A stretch of 64,000 nucleotides of DNA from positions 2,784,668 to 2,848,667 of the forward strand of contig NZ_CP107551.1 of assembly GCF_025837095.1 (NCBI RefSeq), in the 5' to 3' direction. A program made the position numbers and the translations under genes. This stretch comes from Rhodococcus sp. Z13 (GTDB lineage: Bacteria; Actinomycetota; Actinomycetes; Mycobacteriales; Mycobacteriaceae). Below are positions 1 to 7,692 of the stretch, piece by piece (the stretch's first letter is position 1; each line of letters starts with the position of its first letter). The notes below the pieces were generated by a model. That model was not told the origin of the DNA, did not search any database, and saw nothing but the letters and a program-made list of their open reading frames with translations.

Positions 1-33
1 GGGCGCCGACGGCGGGCGCGCACCCTCGGGTCC

Positions 34-1000
34 TCACCGCGGCGGATCGGTCTCCGCCATCGCGGCGAGACGGTGCGCGAGACGTGCGGCGGACTCGCGC
101 AGTTCGGGTGGGTCCAGCAGCACCGATTCGAAACCCATTCGCGCGACGTGCATCACGACCCAGTCGGGATCCTGGGCGCCGACGACGAGGACGCACCAGC
201 CGTCGACGTCGTCCTCGACCCGTCCGATCTGCGGCGGCACCAGGTCGCGGACCTGCTCGGCGGAGGCGCGCAGCCGGATGCGGGCGACGTACCGGTAGGG
301 CGCCTCGGTCACGGCCCGCCGGACGTAGGCCACCGGGTCGGGGTGCGCGCGGGGCCGGAAACGCCGTGTGGTGGAGGCGAGTTCGCGGATCCGGTCGAGC
401 CGGAAGGTCCGCCAGTCGTCGCGGTCGACGTCCCAGGCCATGAGGTACCAGCGTTGCCCGGCGGCGACCATGCGGACCGGTTCCACCGTGCGTTCGCGGT
501 CGGGCTCGTCCCGCGTGGCGTACCGGAACCGCATGCGCGTCGCGTCGCGGCAGCCGCGCGCCAGGGCGGTCAGCACCTCGGCGTCGATCTCGGTCTCCGG
601 CCCGCCGAGGGTCTCCGTGGCCCCGTACACCGCGCACCTCGGCGCGCAGACGTGGGGACATGACCTGGTCCAGCTTGGCCAGCGCCCGCAGTGCGGCCTC
701 GGCGGCGCCGGTGATCGCACTGCCCGAAGCCAGTCGCAGTGCGACGGCCGTCGCGACGACCTCCTCGTCGTCGAGGAGCAACGGGGGAAGCCGGGTGCCC
801 GCGCCGAGCTGGTATCCGCCGCCGACACCGGCGGTCGCGCGCACGGGATAGCCGAGCGCCCGCAGCCGTTCGATGTCGCGCCGGACGGATCGGTCGGTGA
901 CGCCGAGTTCTTCGGCCAGGTCGGTGGCGGTCCAGGAGGGCCGGCTCTGCAGCAGTGCCAGCAGCCGCAGGACCCGTTCGGTCGTCGTCTCGACGGTCAC
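34..1000 (-). pseudogene. WYL-domain HTH transcriptional regulator (YafY type), frameshifted
   Basis: Read from a GTG at 1000, the N-terminal part is a winged HTH (VTVETTTERVLRLLALL, then TDLAEELGVTDRSVRRDI) followed by a linker ending MSPRLRAEV. The frame is then lost near 620-640. The WYL part continues in another frame (VYGATETLGG, FRYATRDEP, RWYLMAWDVDRDDWRTFRLD) to the stop at 34. The 967-nt span is 3n+1, so one extra base near 'gaggtgcgcggtgtac' on the minus strand explains it; corrected, the protein is about 321 aa, normal for the family. Such regulators bind DNA through the HTH and sense a ligand through WYL. The gene is divergent from the DinB-like gene at 1062, which is also frameshifted, so either both are decaying or the assembly has indels here. 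Confidence 0.75.
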
Positions 1001-1021
1001 GCGGTCATCGTCGCACGGATC

Positions 1022-1040
1022 ACGGACCGAATCTGTCCGC
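1022..1040. promoter_or_regulatory. Candidate operator between divergent WYL regulator and DinB-like gene
   Basis: An interrupted inverted repeat CGGAC-N7-GTCCG lies at 1023-1039, between the two divergent genes. It abuts a possible -10 (CAATAT, 1040-1045) for the plus-strand gene. The position fits an autoregulatory site for the WYL regulator. The assignment rests on symmetry and position only. Confidence 0.3.
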
Positions 1041-1061
1041 AATATGGCGCACCCTGAGGTC

Positions 1062-1635
1062 ATGACCGCACTCGACTGGAACGAACTGCTCCGCAACCAG
1101 CTCACCTACCCGGTGCGCCGCCGACTGCACGGACTCACCGACGACGAGTACTTCTGGGAACCCGCGCCCGGCTGCTGGAGCGTGCGCCCCCGGGGTACGG
1201 GCACCGCACCGGTACAGGCCGGAGCCGGGGGAATGACCATCGATTTCGCGTTCCCCCGAACCCGATCCGCCGCCGTTCACCACGATCGCCTGGCGGCTCG
1301 GCCACGTGATCGTCGGAGTACTGGCGATGCGCAACGCGAGCCACTTCGGACGACCCCCGACCGACTACACCTCGTTCGAATACGCGGCGACCGCCGACGA
1401 GGCCCTGGCCCAGCTCGACACCGAGCTGGCGATCTGGACCGAGGGGGTGGCCTCCCTGGGCGAGGCAGGCCTCGCCCGCCCGTGCGGAGAGGCCGAGGGA
1501 CCCTACGCGCAGTACCCGATGGCGGCGCTCGTGCTGCACATTCACCGCGAGCTGATCCATCATCTGTCGGAGGTCTGCCTCCTGCGGGACCTCCACCTGC
1601 ATTCGCACGCCCGGATCACCCAGGAGACGAACTGA
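1062..1635 (+). pseudogene. DinB-like (DfsB/YfiT superfamily) protein, frameshifted
   Basis: The start is ATG 1062 (MTALDWNELLRNQLTYPVR). The first part carries the family hallmarks ELLRNQL and ECXX-like GCWSVRPRG. The frame breaks in a run of five C at 1253-1257. Removing one C joins FAFP to EPDPPPFTTIAWRLGHVIVG and continues through NASHFG and VLHIHRELIHHLSEVCLLRDL to the stop at 1635. DinB-like proteins are four-helix bundles, often with a three-His metal site; His residues are visible in WRLGH, LHIHRELIHH. The corrected length of about 190 aa is normal. The break in a homopolymer makes a sequencing or assembly error as likely as real decay. Confidence 0.75.
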
Positions 1636-1636
1636 C

Positions 1637-2074
1637 ATGGCCCGCGACGTCCAGATCACCTTCGACTGCGCCGACCCCGCCGCCCTGGCGGCCTTCTGGG
1701 CCGAGGCACTCGGCTACCGGGTGCAAGGTCCGCCACCGGGATTCACGTCCTGGGACGAAGCACTCGACGCGATGGGGGTGCCGGCCGAGCGCCGGAACGA
1801 CGCGTCGGCGGTCGTCGATCCCGAGGGCACCGGCCCGCGCCTGTTCTTCCAGCGGGTTCCCGAGGGCAAGCAGGCGAAGAACCGGGTGCACCTCGACGTG
1901 CGGGCCGCCCCCGGCCTCGACGGTGCGGACCGGATGGCGGCGCTGGAGGCCGAGGCCGATCGCCTGGTCGCGCTCGGGGCCCGTCGCGTGGAGCGGCACG
2001 AACCCGCTCCCCCGCTCGGCGCCGGTCACATCGTGATGACCGATCCGGAGGGCAACGAATTCTGTCTGGACTGA
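1637..2074 (+). CDS. VOC family (glyoxalase-like) protein
   Basis: This 145-residue protein is a single-gene vicinal oxygen chelate protein. It begins MARDVQITFDCADPAALAAFW, the usual first beta-alpha unit of the 'glyoxalase-like' subgroup, and ends GHIVMTDPEGNEFCLD, the usual last strand with the metal-ligand Glu region. A ligand-type His is visible in KNRVHLDV. The substrate cannot be told from sequence. It starts one base after the DinB-like stop, so the two are probably cotranscribed. The frame is intact, unlike its two upstream neighbours. Confidence 0.8.
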   Translation: MARDVQITFDCADPAALAAFWAEALGYRVQGPPPGFTSWDEALDAMGVPAERRNDASAVVDPEGTGPRLFFQRVPEGKQAKNRVHLDVRAAPGLDGADRMAALEAEADRLVALGARRVERHEPAPPLGAGHIVMTDPEGNEFCLD

Positions 2075-2126
2075 ACCGGATTCGTCGGGGCCGAATCGTC
2101 GGGCCCGTGCCGTCGGGACCGGGTCG

Positions 2127-2531
2127 TCAGACCTGCACGTCGGCGGGCGGTTCCGACACCCACTGCACGAGCTGCCAGACGAGCCCGTTGGGATCGGCGA
2201 ACTGGCAGTACCGCTCGCCCCACGGTTCGGTCTCGGGTTCGGTGAGCACCGCCGCGCCGGCCGCCGCAATGCGCGCGAACTCGGCGTCGAGGTCGTCGAC
2301 CTCGAACACGATGAGCATCCCCTGCCCTGCGGAACCGGCGATCGACGCCGGCTTGAAGGTGCCGAGCCCGGTGCGCAGGAAGACGAGATGGAACCCGGCG
2401 TCGGGATGGGCGAGGGAGACGAATCCGTCCGCCGCCATCGCCTCCTCGAACCCGAAGTGACGGCGGGCGAAGTCGGCGGAGGCCGCCGTGTCGGGGACGT
2501 TCAGGGACAGTGCGGTCGCGGAAATCTTCAC
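2127..2531 (-). CDS. VOC family (glyoxalase/bleomycin-resistance-like) protein
   Basis: This 134-residue protein starts at GTG 2531 behind a GGAGG. It begins VKISATALSLNVPDTAASADF and has the tandem beta-alpha-beta-beta-beta layout of the vicinal oxygen chelate fold (GFEEAMAADGFVSLAHPDAGFHLVFL; then GMLIVFEVDDLDAEFARI; FADPNGLVWQLVQW at the end). It is of the YurT/bleomycin-binding-like subgroup; the substrate is unknown. It is divergent from the TetR gene at 2607 across a 75-bp intergenic region containing a GTAC-GTT-GTAC inverted repeat, so that regulator probably controls it. Confidence 0.8.
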   Translation of the reverse strand: MKISATALSLNVPDTAASADFARRHFGFEEAMAADGFVSLAHPDAGFHLVFLRTGLGTFKPASIAGSAGQGMLIVFEVDDLDAEFARIAAAGAAVLTEPETEPWGERYCQFADPNGLVWQLVQWVSEPPADVQV

Positions 2532-2549
2532 GGGGCGCCTCCGGGGGTA

Positions 2550-2573
2550 AACTTCGTACGTTGTACAGTGTAA
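2550..2573. promoter_or_regulatory. Candidate TetR operator
   Basis: The region between the divergent VOC and TetR genes contains ACTTCGTACGTTGTACAGTGT. Its core is an inverted repeat GTAC-GTT-GTAC with partly matching flanks. The location and symmetry suit binding by the regulator encoded at 2607. Confidence 0.4.
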
Positions 2574-2606
2574 GCGGGGAGGTCGGGATGCGCGAAGGTT
2601 TTCTCC

Positions 2607-3338
2607 ATGGCTCGTGAACTGATCGATCTGCTGTGGCGCGACCACCCCGACGCCCCCCGGGGCGGCAGCCGTGGCCCCCGCGCGAAGGTGACCACCTCCC
2701 GGGCCGTCGACACTGCCGTCGGCATCGCCGACGCCGAGGGCCTCGACGCGGTGACGATCCGCCGGCTCGCCGCCGACCTGGGGGTGTCCGCGATGGCGCT
2801 GTACACCCACGTCGGCTCCCGTGACGATCTGCTCGTCCTCATGGTCGACCGGGTGCACGCCCGGCAGCCACGCCCGCCCTACCCGTCGTCGTCCTGGCGG
2901 GAGCGGGTGCGGCAGGTCGCCGAGACCGAGCTCGCCCACTACGCGGCGCACGCGTGGCTCCTCGACGTCGACGACCAGCGCACCGCCCTCGGCCCCGGCA
3001 CCATCGCGAAGTACGACCACGAACTCCACGCCTTCGACGGCACCGGCCTGACCGACGTGCAGCGCGACGCGGCCCTGACCTTCGTCGCCGATTTCGTCCG
3101 GGCCGCCGCACGGGCCCGGCGCCCGGATCCGCACGCCGCCGATATGGCCGAGACGTGGGCGCGCTGGAACGAGAGACTGGCCCACTATCTCGGCGACGCG
3201 CATCCGCTCGCGCAGCGGGTCGGCGGCGCGGCGGGTGAGGCGATGAACGCCACCTACAGTCCCGACCACGCCTGGACGTTCGGGCTGCAGCGGGTCCTCG
3301 ACGGTCTCGACGCGCTCGTCGCGGCTTCGGTGGACTGA
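2607..3338 (+). CDS. TetR/AcrR family transcriptional regulator
   Basis: This is a 243-residue regulator. After a basic N-terminal tail (RGPRAKVTTSRAVDTAVGIADAEG) comes the TetR HTH: LDAVTIRRLAADLGVSAMALYTHVGSRDDLL, residues about 45-75. The C-terminal part resembles the TetR_C group seen in tetracycline-type repressors and contains the ligand pocket; its inducer is unknown. The gene is divergent from the VOC gene at 2127-2531, its likely target, and convergent with the NhaA gene, ending 7 bp from that gene's stop within a 40-bp repeated palindrome. Confidence 0.85.
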   Translation: MARELIDLLWRDHPDAPRGGSRGPRAKVTTSRAVDTAVGIADAEGLDAVTIRRLAADLGVSAMALYTHVGSRDDLLVLMVDRVHARQPRPPYPSSSWRERVRQVAETELAHYAAHAWLLDVDDQRTALGPGTIAKYDHELHAFDGTGLTDVQRDAALTFVADFVRAAARARRPDPHAADMAETWARWNERLAHYLGDAHPLAQRVGGAAGEAMNATYSPDHAWTFGLQRVLDGLDALVAASVD

Positions 3339-3366
3339 GCCCCGCTATGCGGGGTCGGATCCACCG
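3327..3366. repeat. 40-bp near-palindromic repeat, copy A
   Basis: This sequence matches 6896-6935 at 35 of 40 positions. It is an imperfect palindrome: GGTGGA at one end, TCCACC at the other, with an inner CCCCG/CGGGG stem. It spans the last codons of the TetR gene, the 6-bp gap and the last codons of the convergent nhaA gene. It can serve as a bidirectional terminator. Confidence 0.7.
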
Positions 3367-5207
3367 AACTCCTCGAGCCGCCGGATGAGGGTGGCCGCGT
3401 CGAAGGGCCCGGTGTGCCGGAGCAGGTCCGATCCGGTGGCACCGAGATAGAAGGTCGGGGTGCCGGAGACGTCGCCGGTCTCGGCGTCGAGTTCGTCGTC
3501 CTCGACCCGGTGCCGGTACCGCCCCACCCGCAGGTCCTCGTCGAACCGGTCCATGTCGAGCCCGAGGCGTTCGGCGTGCTCGTAGATCTCGTCGCGGGAC
3601 AGGGCGTCGCTGTGCGCGAACAGATGGTCGTGCATCTCCCAGAACCGGCCCTGCGCAGCGGCCGCCTCCGAGGCCTCGGCCGCGACGCGCGCGTGCGGGT
3701 GTTCATGGTCGAGCGGCAGGTGGCGGAAGACGTAGCGCAGGTCGTCGCCGAAGTGGTCGTGCACGTCGCGGATGCTGCCGGTGGCCCGGCTGCAGAAGGG
3801 ACACTCGAAGTCGCCGTACTCGACGAGGGTGAGCGGCGCGTCGTGCCGCCCGCGCACGTGGTCGCGGTCCGGGTCCACCGGGCGCAGCAACACGAGCCCG
3901 GCCGGCCCCTCGGGCGGGTGGCGGCGGTCGGCCAGCCGGAACAGCGCCCAGCCCAGCGCGGTGGCCAGCACCGCGGCGGCGAGCACACCGATGCGGGCGT
4001 CGTCGGCGGCGTCGGGTGACTCGATCGCCAGGTCCACGATGAACAGCGAGATCGTGAACCCGATACCGGCGAGCGCCGCGCCCCCACCGATCTGCGAGAG
4101 CGTCAATCCCGGCGGCAGACTTCCCGGACGCAGCCTGGCGAAGATCGCGGTGGCCGCCGTGATCCCGACCAGTTTGCCGACCACCAACCCGACGACGACG
4201 CCCCAGGTGATCGGCGACCGCACCGCGGCGGCGAGGGTCGCGGCGGTGATTTCCACCCCGGCGTTGGCCAGCGCGAAGATCGGCACCACGAGGAAGGCCG
4301 TGTAGGGGCGGTAGAGACGCAGCAGCCGCTCGTTGACGGACACCGCGCGCAGCACCCCGAGCTGAGCGGCCCGCGCGTAGTCGGAGTTGGGCGACTGCCG
4401 GAACGCGCGGGTGAGCTCGTGCGCGCGTTCCACCTCGGTGCGACGCGGCGGGTAGACGGGAAGGATCAGTGCGATCAGCACCCCGGCGAGGGTGGGGTGG
4501 ACGCCCGACTCGTAGAACGCCACCCAGGTCGCGGCCGCGACGACGAAGTAGACGACACCCCGCCACACCTCGAGTCGGCGGAACTGGAGGATCAGCAGCA
4601 GGCCGAGCGCGGCGGGGATCAGGAAGACCGGCCGCAGGTGGTCGGTGTAGACGAAGGCGATGATGCCGAGCGCACCGATGTCGTCGGCCACGGCGAGGGT
4701 CAGGACGAACACCCGGAGCCGCGCCGGGCAGCGGGGGCCGACCAGGGCGAGCGCGCCGAGCACGAATGCGGTGTCGGTGGAGACCACCACTCCCCATGCA
4801 CCCGCTTCCTCGCCACCGGGGTTGAACAGCAGGAAGAGCAGGGCGGGCAGCACCAGGCCGGCGACGGCCGCCACCAGCGGAACCGCGGCGCGGGTGCGGT
4901 CGGTGAGTTCCCCGAGGGTGAGTTCACGTTTGACCTCGAGGCCGACGACGAAGAAGAACAGGGTCATCAGCGCGTCGTTGACCCAGTGCTGCAGGTCGAG
5001 GTCGATGCCGTAGTCGCCGATGCGGATGCTCACCGGCGTGTGCCAGAACGCCTCGTAGGAGCCGCCGAGGTTGGCCCAGATCAGTGCCGTGAGGGTGGCG
5101 GCGAGCACGACCTCTGCGGCGAGGGTGTCGTCGTCGGTACCGCCGCGGACCCCGGCGAGGAGATCGCCCACGCGGCGCAGCTTCGTCGGATTCTCGTCGA
5201 CCGTCAT
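3345..5207 (-). CDS. nhaA: NhaA Na+/H+ antiporter fused to C-terminal DsbA-like thioredoxin domain
   Basis: This 620-residue fusion protein starts at ATG 5207 behind AGGGG. Residues about 20-430 are NhaA. The transport-site aspartates are present (STDTAF with Asp145; [15 protein letters not shown] with Asp175-Asp176), as are the many membrane helices and [13 protein letters not shown] near the end. Residues about 450-620 are a DsbA/thioredoxin domain with active site CPFC (469-472) and a cis-proline loop SGTPTF (581-586). NhaA exchanges sodium for protons at the plasma membrane. The appended oxidoreductase domain is known as an NhaA-thioredoxin fusion in actinobacteria, but its partner is not known. 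The protein is about 230 residues longer than E. coli NhaA because of this domain. Confidence 0.92.
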   Translation of the reverse strand: MTVDENPTKLRRVGDLLAGVRGGTDDDTLAAEVVLAATLTALIWANLGGSYEAFWHTPVSIRIGDYGIDLDLQHWVNDALMTLFFFVVGLEVKRELTLGELTDRTRAAVPLVAAVAGLVLPALLFLLFNPGGEEAGAWGVVVSTDTAFVLGALALVGPRCPARLRVFVLTLAVADDIGALGIIAFVYTDHLRPVFLIPAALGLLLILQFRRLEVWRGVVYFVVAAATWVAFYESGVHPTLAGVLIALILPVYPPRRTEVERAHELTRAFRQSPNSDYARAAQLGVLRAVSVNERLLRLYRPYTAFLVVPIFALANAGVEITAATLAAAVRSPITWGVVVGLVVGKLVGITAATAIFARLRPGSLPPGLTLSQIGGGAALAGIGFTISLFIVDLAIESPDAADDARIGVLAAAVLATALGWALFRLADRRHPPEGPAGLVLLRPVDPDRDHVRGRHDAPLTLVEYGDFECPFCSRATGSIRDVHDHFGDDLRYVFRHLPLDHEHPHARVAAEASEAAAAQGRFWEMHDHLFAHSDALSRDEIYEHAERLGLDMDRFDEDLRVGRYRHRVEDDELDAETGDVSGTPTFYLGATGSDLLRHTGPFDAATLIRRLEEFGGSDPA

Positions 5208-5577
5208 GGGTCCCCTCGTTCCGCTGTCCGTCCCCCGACGCCGGTGGGTGCGCCGACGACTGCTCACAACGCCGCGCCCGTCGTCGATTATTTCCGGCGG
5301 CCGATGTTCCCGGCAGGCCATTGCGTTCCCGTCCCGTTCTGCGGGCCGCCGCGCAAGGGTGAAAAATGAGGGCGAATTAATGGGGGCGGCATCCTCGTGA
5401 AATTGAGAATTCGGCACGCGAAGGCAGGTCAGATGAGCCTTCTCCGTGGGGATCTCGTGGAGATCGCAGCGTTTTCACCACCCGTCTGCCACCTTCGTGG
5501 ATAATGCCGAATCGGCCGATGCGGGACCACCCTGTCAAAGGCCTGCGTAATGACAATTTGCGGTATAACCAAAATCC
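5208..5577. other. 370-bp intergenic region between divergent nhaA and amidohydrolase genes
   Basis: No convincing coding frame was found. The sequence is less GC-rich than its surroundings (for example around 5360-5420 and 5545-5577), as expected for divergent promoters. The only element assigned is the -10 of the amidohydrolase gene at its right end. Confidence 0.5.
5564..5569 (+). promoter_or_regulatory. -10 element of a leaderless promoter for the amidohydrolase gene
   Basis: TATAAC ends 8 nt before ATG 5578, so transcription should begin at or next to the start codon. No Shine-Dalgarno sequence precedes the ATG, which supports a leaderless mRNA. No good -35 was seen. Confidence 0.55.
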
Positions 5578-6816
5578 ATGACGACTACCATCCTGCACAA
5601 TGCCCGGTTGATCGACGGCACGGGCGCGGATCCGGTTGCGGACGCGGTCGTGGTGATCGAGGACGACAAGATCACCTACGCGGGAGCGGCCGACGGCGCG
5701 CCACAGATCGACGACGCGACGAAGCCGGTGAGGGTGGACGTCGGCGGCAACACGATCTGCCCGGGATTCTTCGACTGCCACGTGCACCTGTCACTGCCGG
5801 GCACCAAGGGCTCCCCCATCATGGCAGCGATGGTTCCGCCGTCCTACCGCTACTTCGAACTCATCGATCGGCTGAAGACCACCATCGGCGCCGGCGTCAC
5901 CACGGTGCGCGACCTCATGGGCGTCGACGTCGGTGTCCGCGACGCCGTCGCGCACGGTCTGGTTTCCGGTCCGCGTCTGCTGGTCGCCGACAAGATGTTC
6001 AGCCAGACCGGCGGCCACGCCGATTTCCACATCCCCTCGGGCCTCGACGGCACCGGGCTCGTCGGTGGCCTGATCGTCGACACCGTCGACGAGGCACGCC
6101 GCGAGGTGCGTGCGCTGCTGCGCAACGGCATCGACGTCGTCAAGGTGGCCTCGAGCGGTGGTGTCACCTCCCCCAGCGACGACCCGGACTGGCTGGGTGC
6201 GCGCACCGAGATCGTCGCCGCGCTGGTCGAGGAGGCCGAGAACTACGGCGGGCGTAAGGTCGCCGCGCACGCGATCGGCTTCGCGGGCATCCGGGCCGCC
6301 GTCCAGGGCGGCGCCCACTCCATCGAGCACGGTTACGCCCTCACCGACGAGCTGCGCGCCGAGATGGTCGACCGGGGCCAGTTCCTCGTCCCCACCCTCA
6401 TCGAGACCCTCAAGCCCGACACCGCGACCCCTCAGGCGGTCGCCAAGAGCACCAAGTGGCACGCCCTGGCGCACGAGTCCATCGCCGCCTCCGTCGAGGC
6501 GGGCATCAAGGTCGCCGTCGGCACCGACGCCGGTCTCGTCCCCGATCACGGCGCGACCCTCGAGGAACTCGGCTGCCTGGTGAAGTTCGGCGGCATGACC
6601 CCGATGCAGGCCATCGTCGCCGGCACCCGCACCTCCGCCGAACTGTGCGGTGTGGAGGACAAGCTCGGCACCCTCGAGGCCGGCAAACTCGCCGACGTCG
6701 TCGTGGTCAAGGGCGATCCGCTGGCGAACATCGAGTCGCTGGCCAACCACGACAACATCCTCCTCGTACTCAAGGAGGGCAAGGCCGCCAGCAACCGCGG
6801 CGGATACGCCGTCTGA
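5578..6816 (+). CDS. Metal-dependent amidohydrolase (imidazolonepropionase/prolidase-like)
   Basis: This is a 412-residue TIM-barrel amidohydrolase with the full set of binuclear-site residues. His68 and His70 are in FFDCHVHL, Lys189 is in VVKVASSGG (the carbamylated bridging lysine), His231 is in AAHAIG, His251 is in SIEHGYALTD, and Asp317 is in VGTDAG. The N- and C-terminal parts (LHNARLIDGTG; AGKLADVVVVKGDPLANI) form the small beta-sandwich. Members of this subgroup hydrolyse Xaa-Pro or N-acyl amino acids, organophosphates or imidazolone rings; the actual substrate cannot be chosen. It is probably cytosolic, as no signal peptide is seen. It is monocistronic, ends in a strong hairpin at 6828-6872, and is apparently leaderless. 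Confidence 0.85.
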   Translation: MTTTILHNARLIDGTGADPVADAVVVIEDDKITYAGAADGAPQIDDATKPVRVDVGGNTICPGFFDCHVHLSLPGTKGSPIMAAMVPPSYRYFELIDRLKTTIGAGVTTVRDLMGVDVGVRDAVAHGLVSGPRLLVADKMFSQTGGHADFHIPSGLDGTGLVGGLIVDTVDEARREVRALLRNGIDVVKVASSGGVTSPSDDPDWLGARTEIVAALVEEAENYGGRKVAAHAIGFAGIRAAVQGGAHSIEHGYALTDELRAEMVDRGQFLVPTLIETLKPDTATPQAVAKSTKWHALAHESIAASVEAGIKVAVGTDAGLVPDHGATLEELGCLVKFGGMTPMQAIVAGTRTSAELCGVEDKLGTLEAGKLADVVVVKGDPLANIESLANHDNILLVLKEGKAASNRGGYAV

Positions 6817-6827
6817 CCCGGCACTCG

Positions 6828-6872
6828 AAGGCTCCGGGCCGCGCAGCCACCCGCTGCGCGACCCGGAGCCTT
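6828..6872. terminator. Bidirectional hairpin terminator
   Basis: A long stem is formed by AAGGCTCCGGG and CGCGCAGC pairing with GCTGCGCG and CCCGGAGCCTT across a 5-nt loop and one mismatch. It sits just after the amidohydrolase stop and faces the minus-strand tRNA gene. Confidence 0.75.
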
Positions 6873-6895
6873 CTGCTGTCGCACGGAAACCGATT

Positions 6896-6935
6896 TCGGT
6901 GGATCGAGCCCTGCTTTCCGGGGTCGGATCCACCG
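6896..6935. repeat. 40-bp near-palindromic repeat, copy B
   Basis: This copy is 35/40 identical to 3327-3366, with the same outer GGTGGA/TCCACC arms. It is non-coding here, between the amidohydrolase terminator and the CAU tRNA gene. The inner stem is weakened (CCCTG...CCGGGG). Confidence 0.7.
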
Positions 6936-6949
6936 TAATCGGATGAAGG

Positions 6950-7023
6950 TGGGGCGGGCGGGGCTCGAACCCGCGACCAGCGGATTATGAGTCCGCGGCT
7001 CTAACCGACTGAGCTACCGCCCC
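6950..7023 (-). tRNA. tRNA with CAU anticodon (Met or lysidine-modified Ile2)
   Basis: The 74-nt cloverleaf starts GGGGCGG and ends CCGCCCC plus discriminator A and an encoded CC. The anticodon loop is CTCATAA (anticodon CAU) on a GCGGA/TCCGC stem, and the T arm is GCGGG-TTCGAGC-CCCGC. Elongator tRNA-Met and tRNA-Ile2 share this anticodon and I cannot separate them by eye. It lacks the unpaired 5' base of initiator tRNA, so it is not tRNA-fMet. Confidence 0.93.
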
Positions 7024-7167
7024 GTCGCGACCACTCGTCGCATCGCCGCCCTCATCGGGCGGCGCGTTGGAATGCTACCCGGATACGACGGGCCGCACTC
7101 CCCAGGGTGCGACTTCGACGTGATCACACCGCTCTCGCGGGGCCGGATCTCCTACCCCACATACAAG

Positions 7168-7200
7168 GAATCCTCCCACCCGGATCGGGTGGGAGGATTC
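7168..7200 (-). terminator. Hairpin terminator downstream of tRNA-Asn
   Basis: This is a perfect 15-bp stem (GAATCCTCCCACCCG with its complement) around a 3-nt loop, immediately 3' of the tRNA-Asn gene on the minus strand. It is symmetrical and could also act on the plus strand. Confidence 0.75.
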
Positions 7201-7206
7201 TGTCCG

Positions 7207-7279
7207 CTCCCCCGGCTGGACTCGAACCAGCAACCGTTCGATTAACAGTCGAATGCTCTGCCAATTGAGCTACAGGGGA
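7207..7279 (-). tRNA. tRNA-Asn (GUU)
   Basis: The 73-nt cloverleaf begins TCCCCTG and its 3' arm is CGGGGGA plus discriminator G. The anticodon loop CTGTTAA gives GUU, on a TTCGA/TCGAA stem, and the T loop is TTCGAGT. A tRNA-Asn gene next to the Rv2342-like gene and dnaG matches the mycobacterial order. Confidence 0.96.
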
Positions 7280-7433
7280 TCGTCCTGCGGTGCTCCGCGG
7301 TTTCCCTCGGTGCGTGAAAAACCATAGCGTCCCACCCGCCTCAGCACCAAATCGCCTGCATATGGGCATGATGACTACAGTTCGGGCAGGATGGAGCACA
7401 CGCGCAAGCACAGGGTGGAAGGACAACACATTG

Positions 7434-7676
7434 ATGCGTTTGTTGATCGGCGTCGCCGCGGGGTACGTACTCGGCACCCGGGCGGGCCGGGCCCGCTACG
7501 AACAGATCAGCAAGACCGCCCGGGCGGTGGCGGCGAGCCCCGTCACGAAGAAGGCGATCGAGGTGGGGCGGCAGAAGCTCGCCGACAGTCTGAGTCCGCA
7601 GCCGAAGCTCGAACCGATGAAGCCGATCGACGAGACCACCACGATCATGGTCCCGCACGATCAGCTCAAGCGCTGA
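7434..7676 (+). CDS. Conserved small protein with YtxH-like N-terminus (Rv2342-like)
   Basis: This is an 80-residue protein starting at ATG 7434, 10 nt after GGAAGGA. The in-frame TTG at 7431 is better spaced (7 nt) and may be used. The N-terminus RLLIGVAAGYVLGTRAGRARYEQI has a hydrophobic/glycine segment followed by arginines, like YtxH-type membrane-associated proteins. The rest is basic and disordered-looking, ending in VPHDQLKR. It resembles the gene beside dnaG in M. tuberculosis (Rv2342), whose function is not known. It is convergent with dnaG, 16 bp apart. Confidence 0.75.
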   Translation: MRLLIGVAAGYVLGTRAGRARYEQISKTARAVAASPVTKKAIEVGRQKLADSLSPQPKLEPMKPIDETTTIMVPHDQLKR

Positions 7677-7692
7677 CGCGCGACGAGGGGCT

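Noticed and set aside
34-828. Reading the WYL protein from the ATG at 828
   Set aside because: The first 75 residues are in the wrong frame (Ser/Arg/Pro-rich), whereas the proper HTH is in another frame further upstream; a frameshift is the better explanation.
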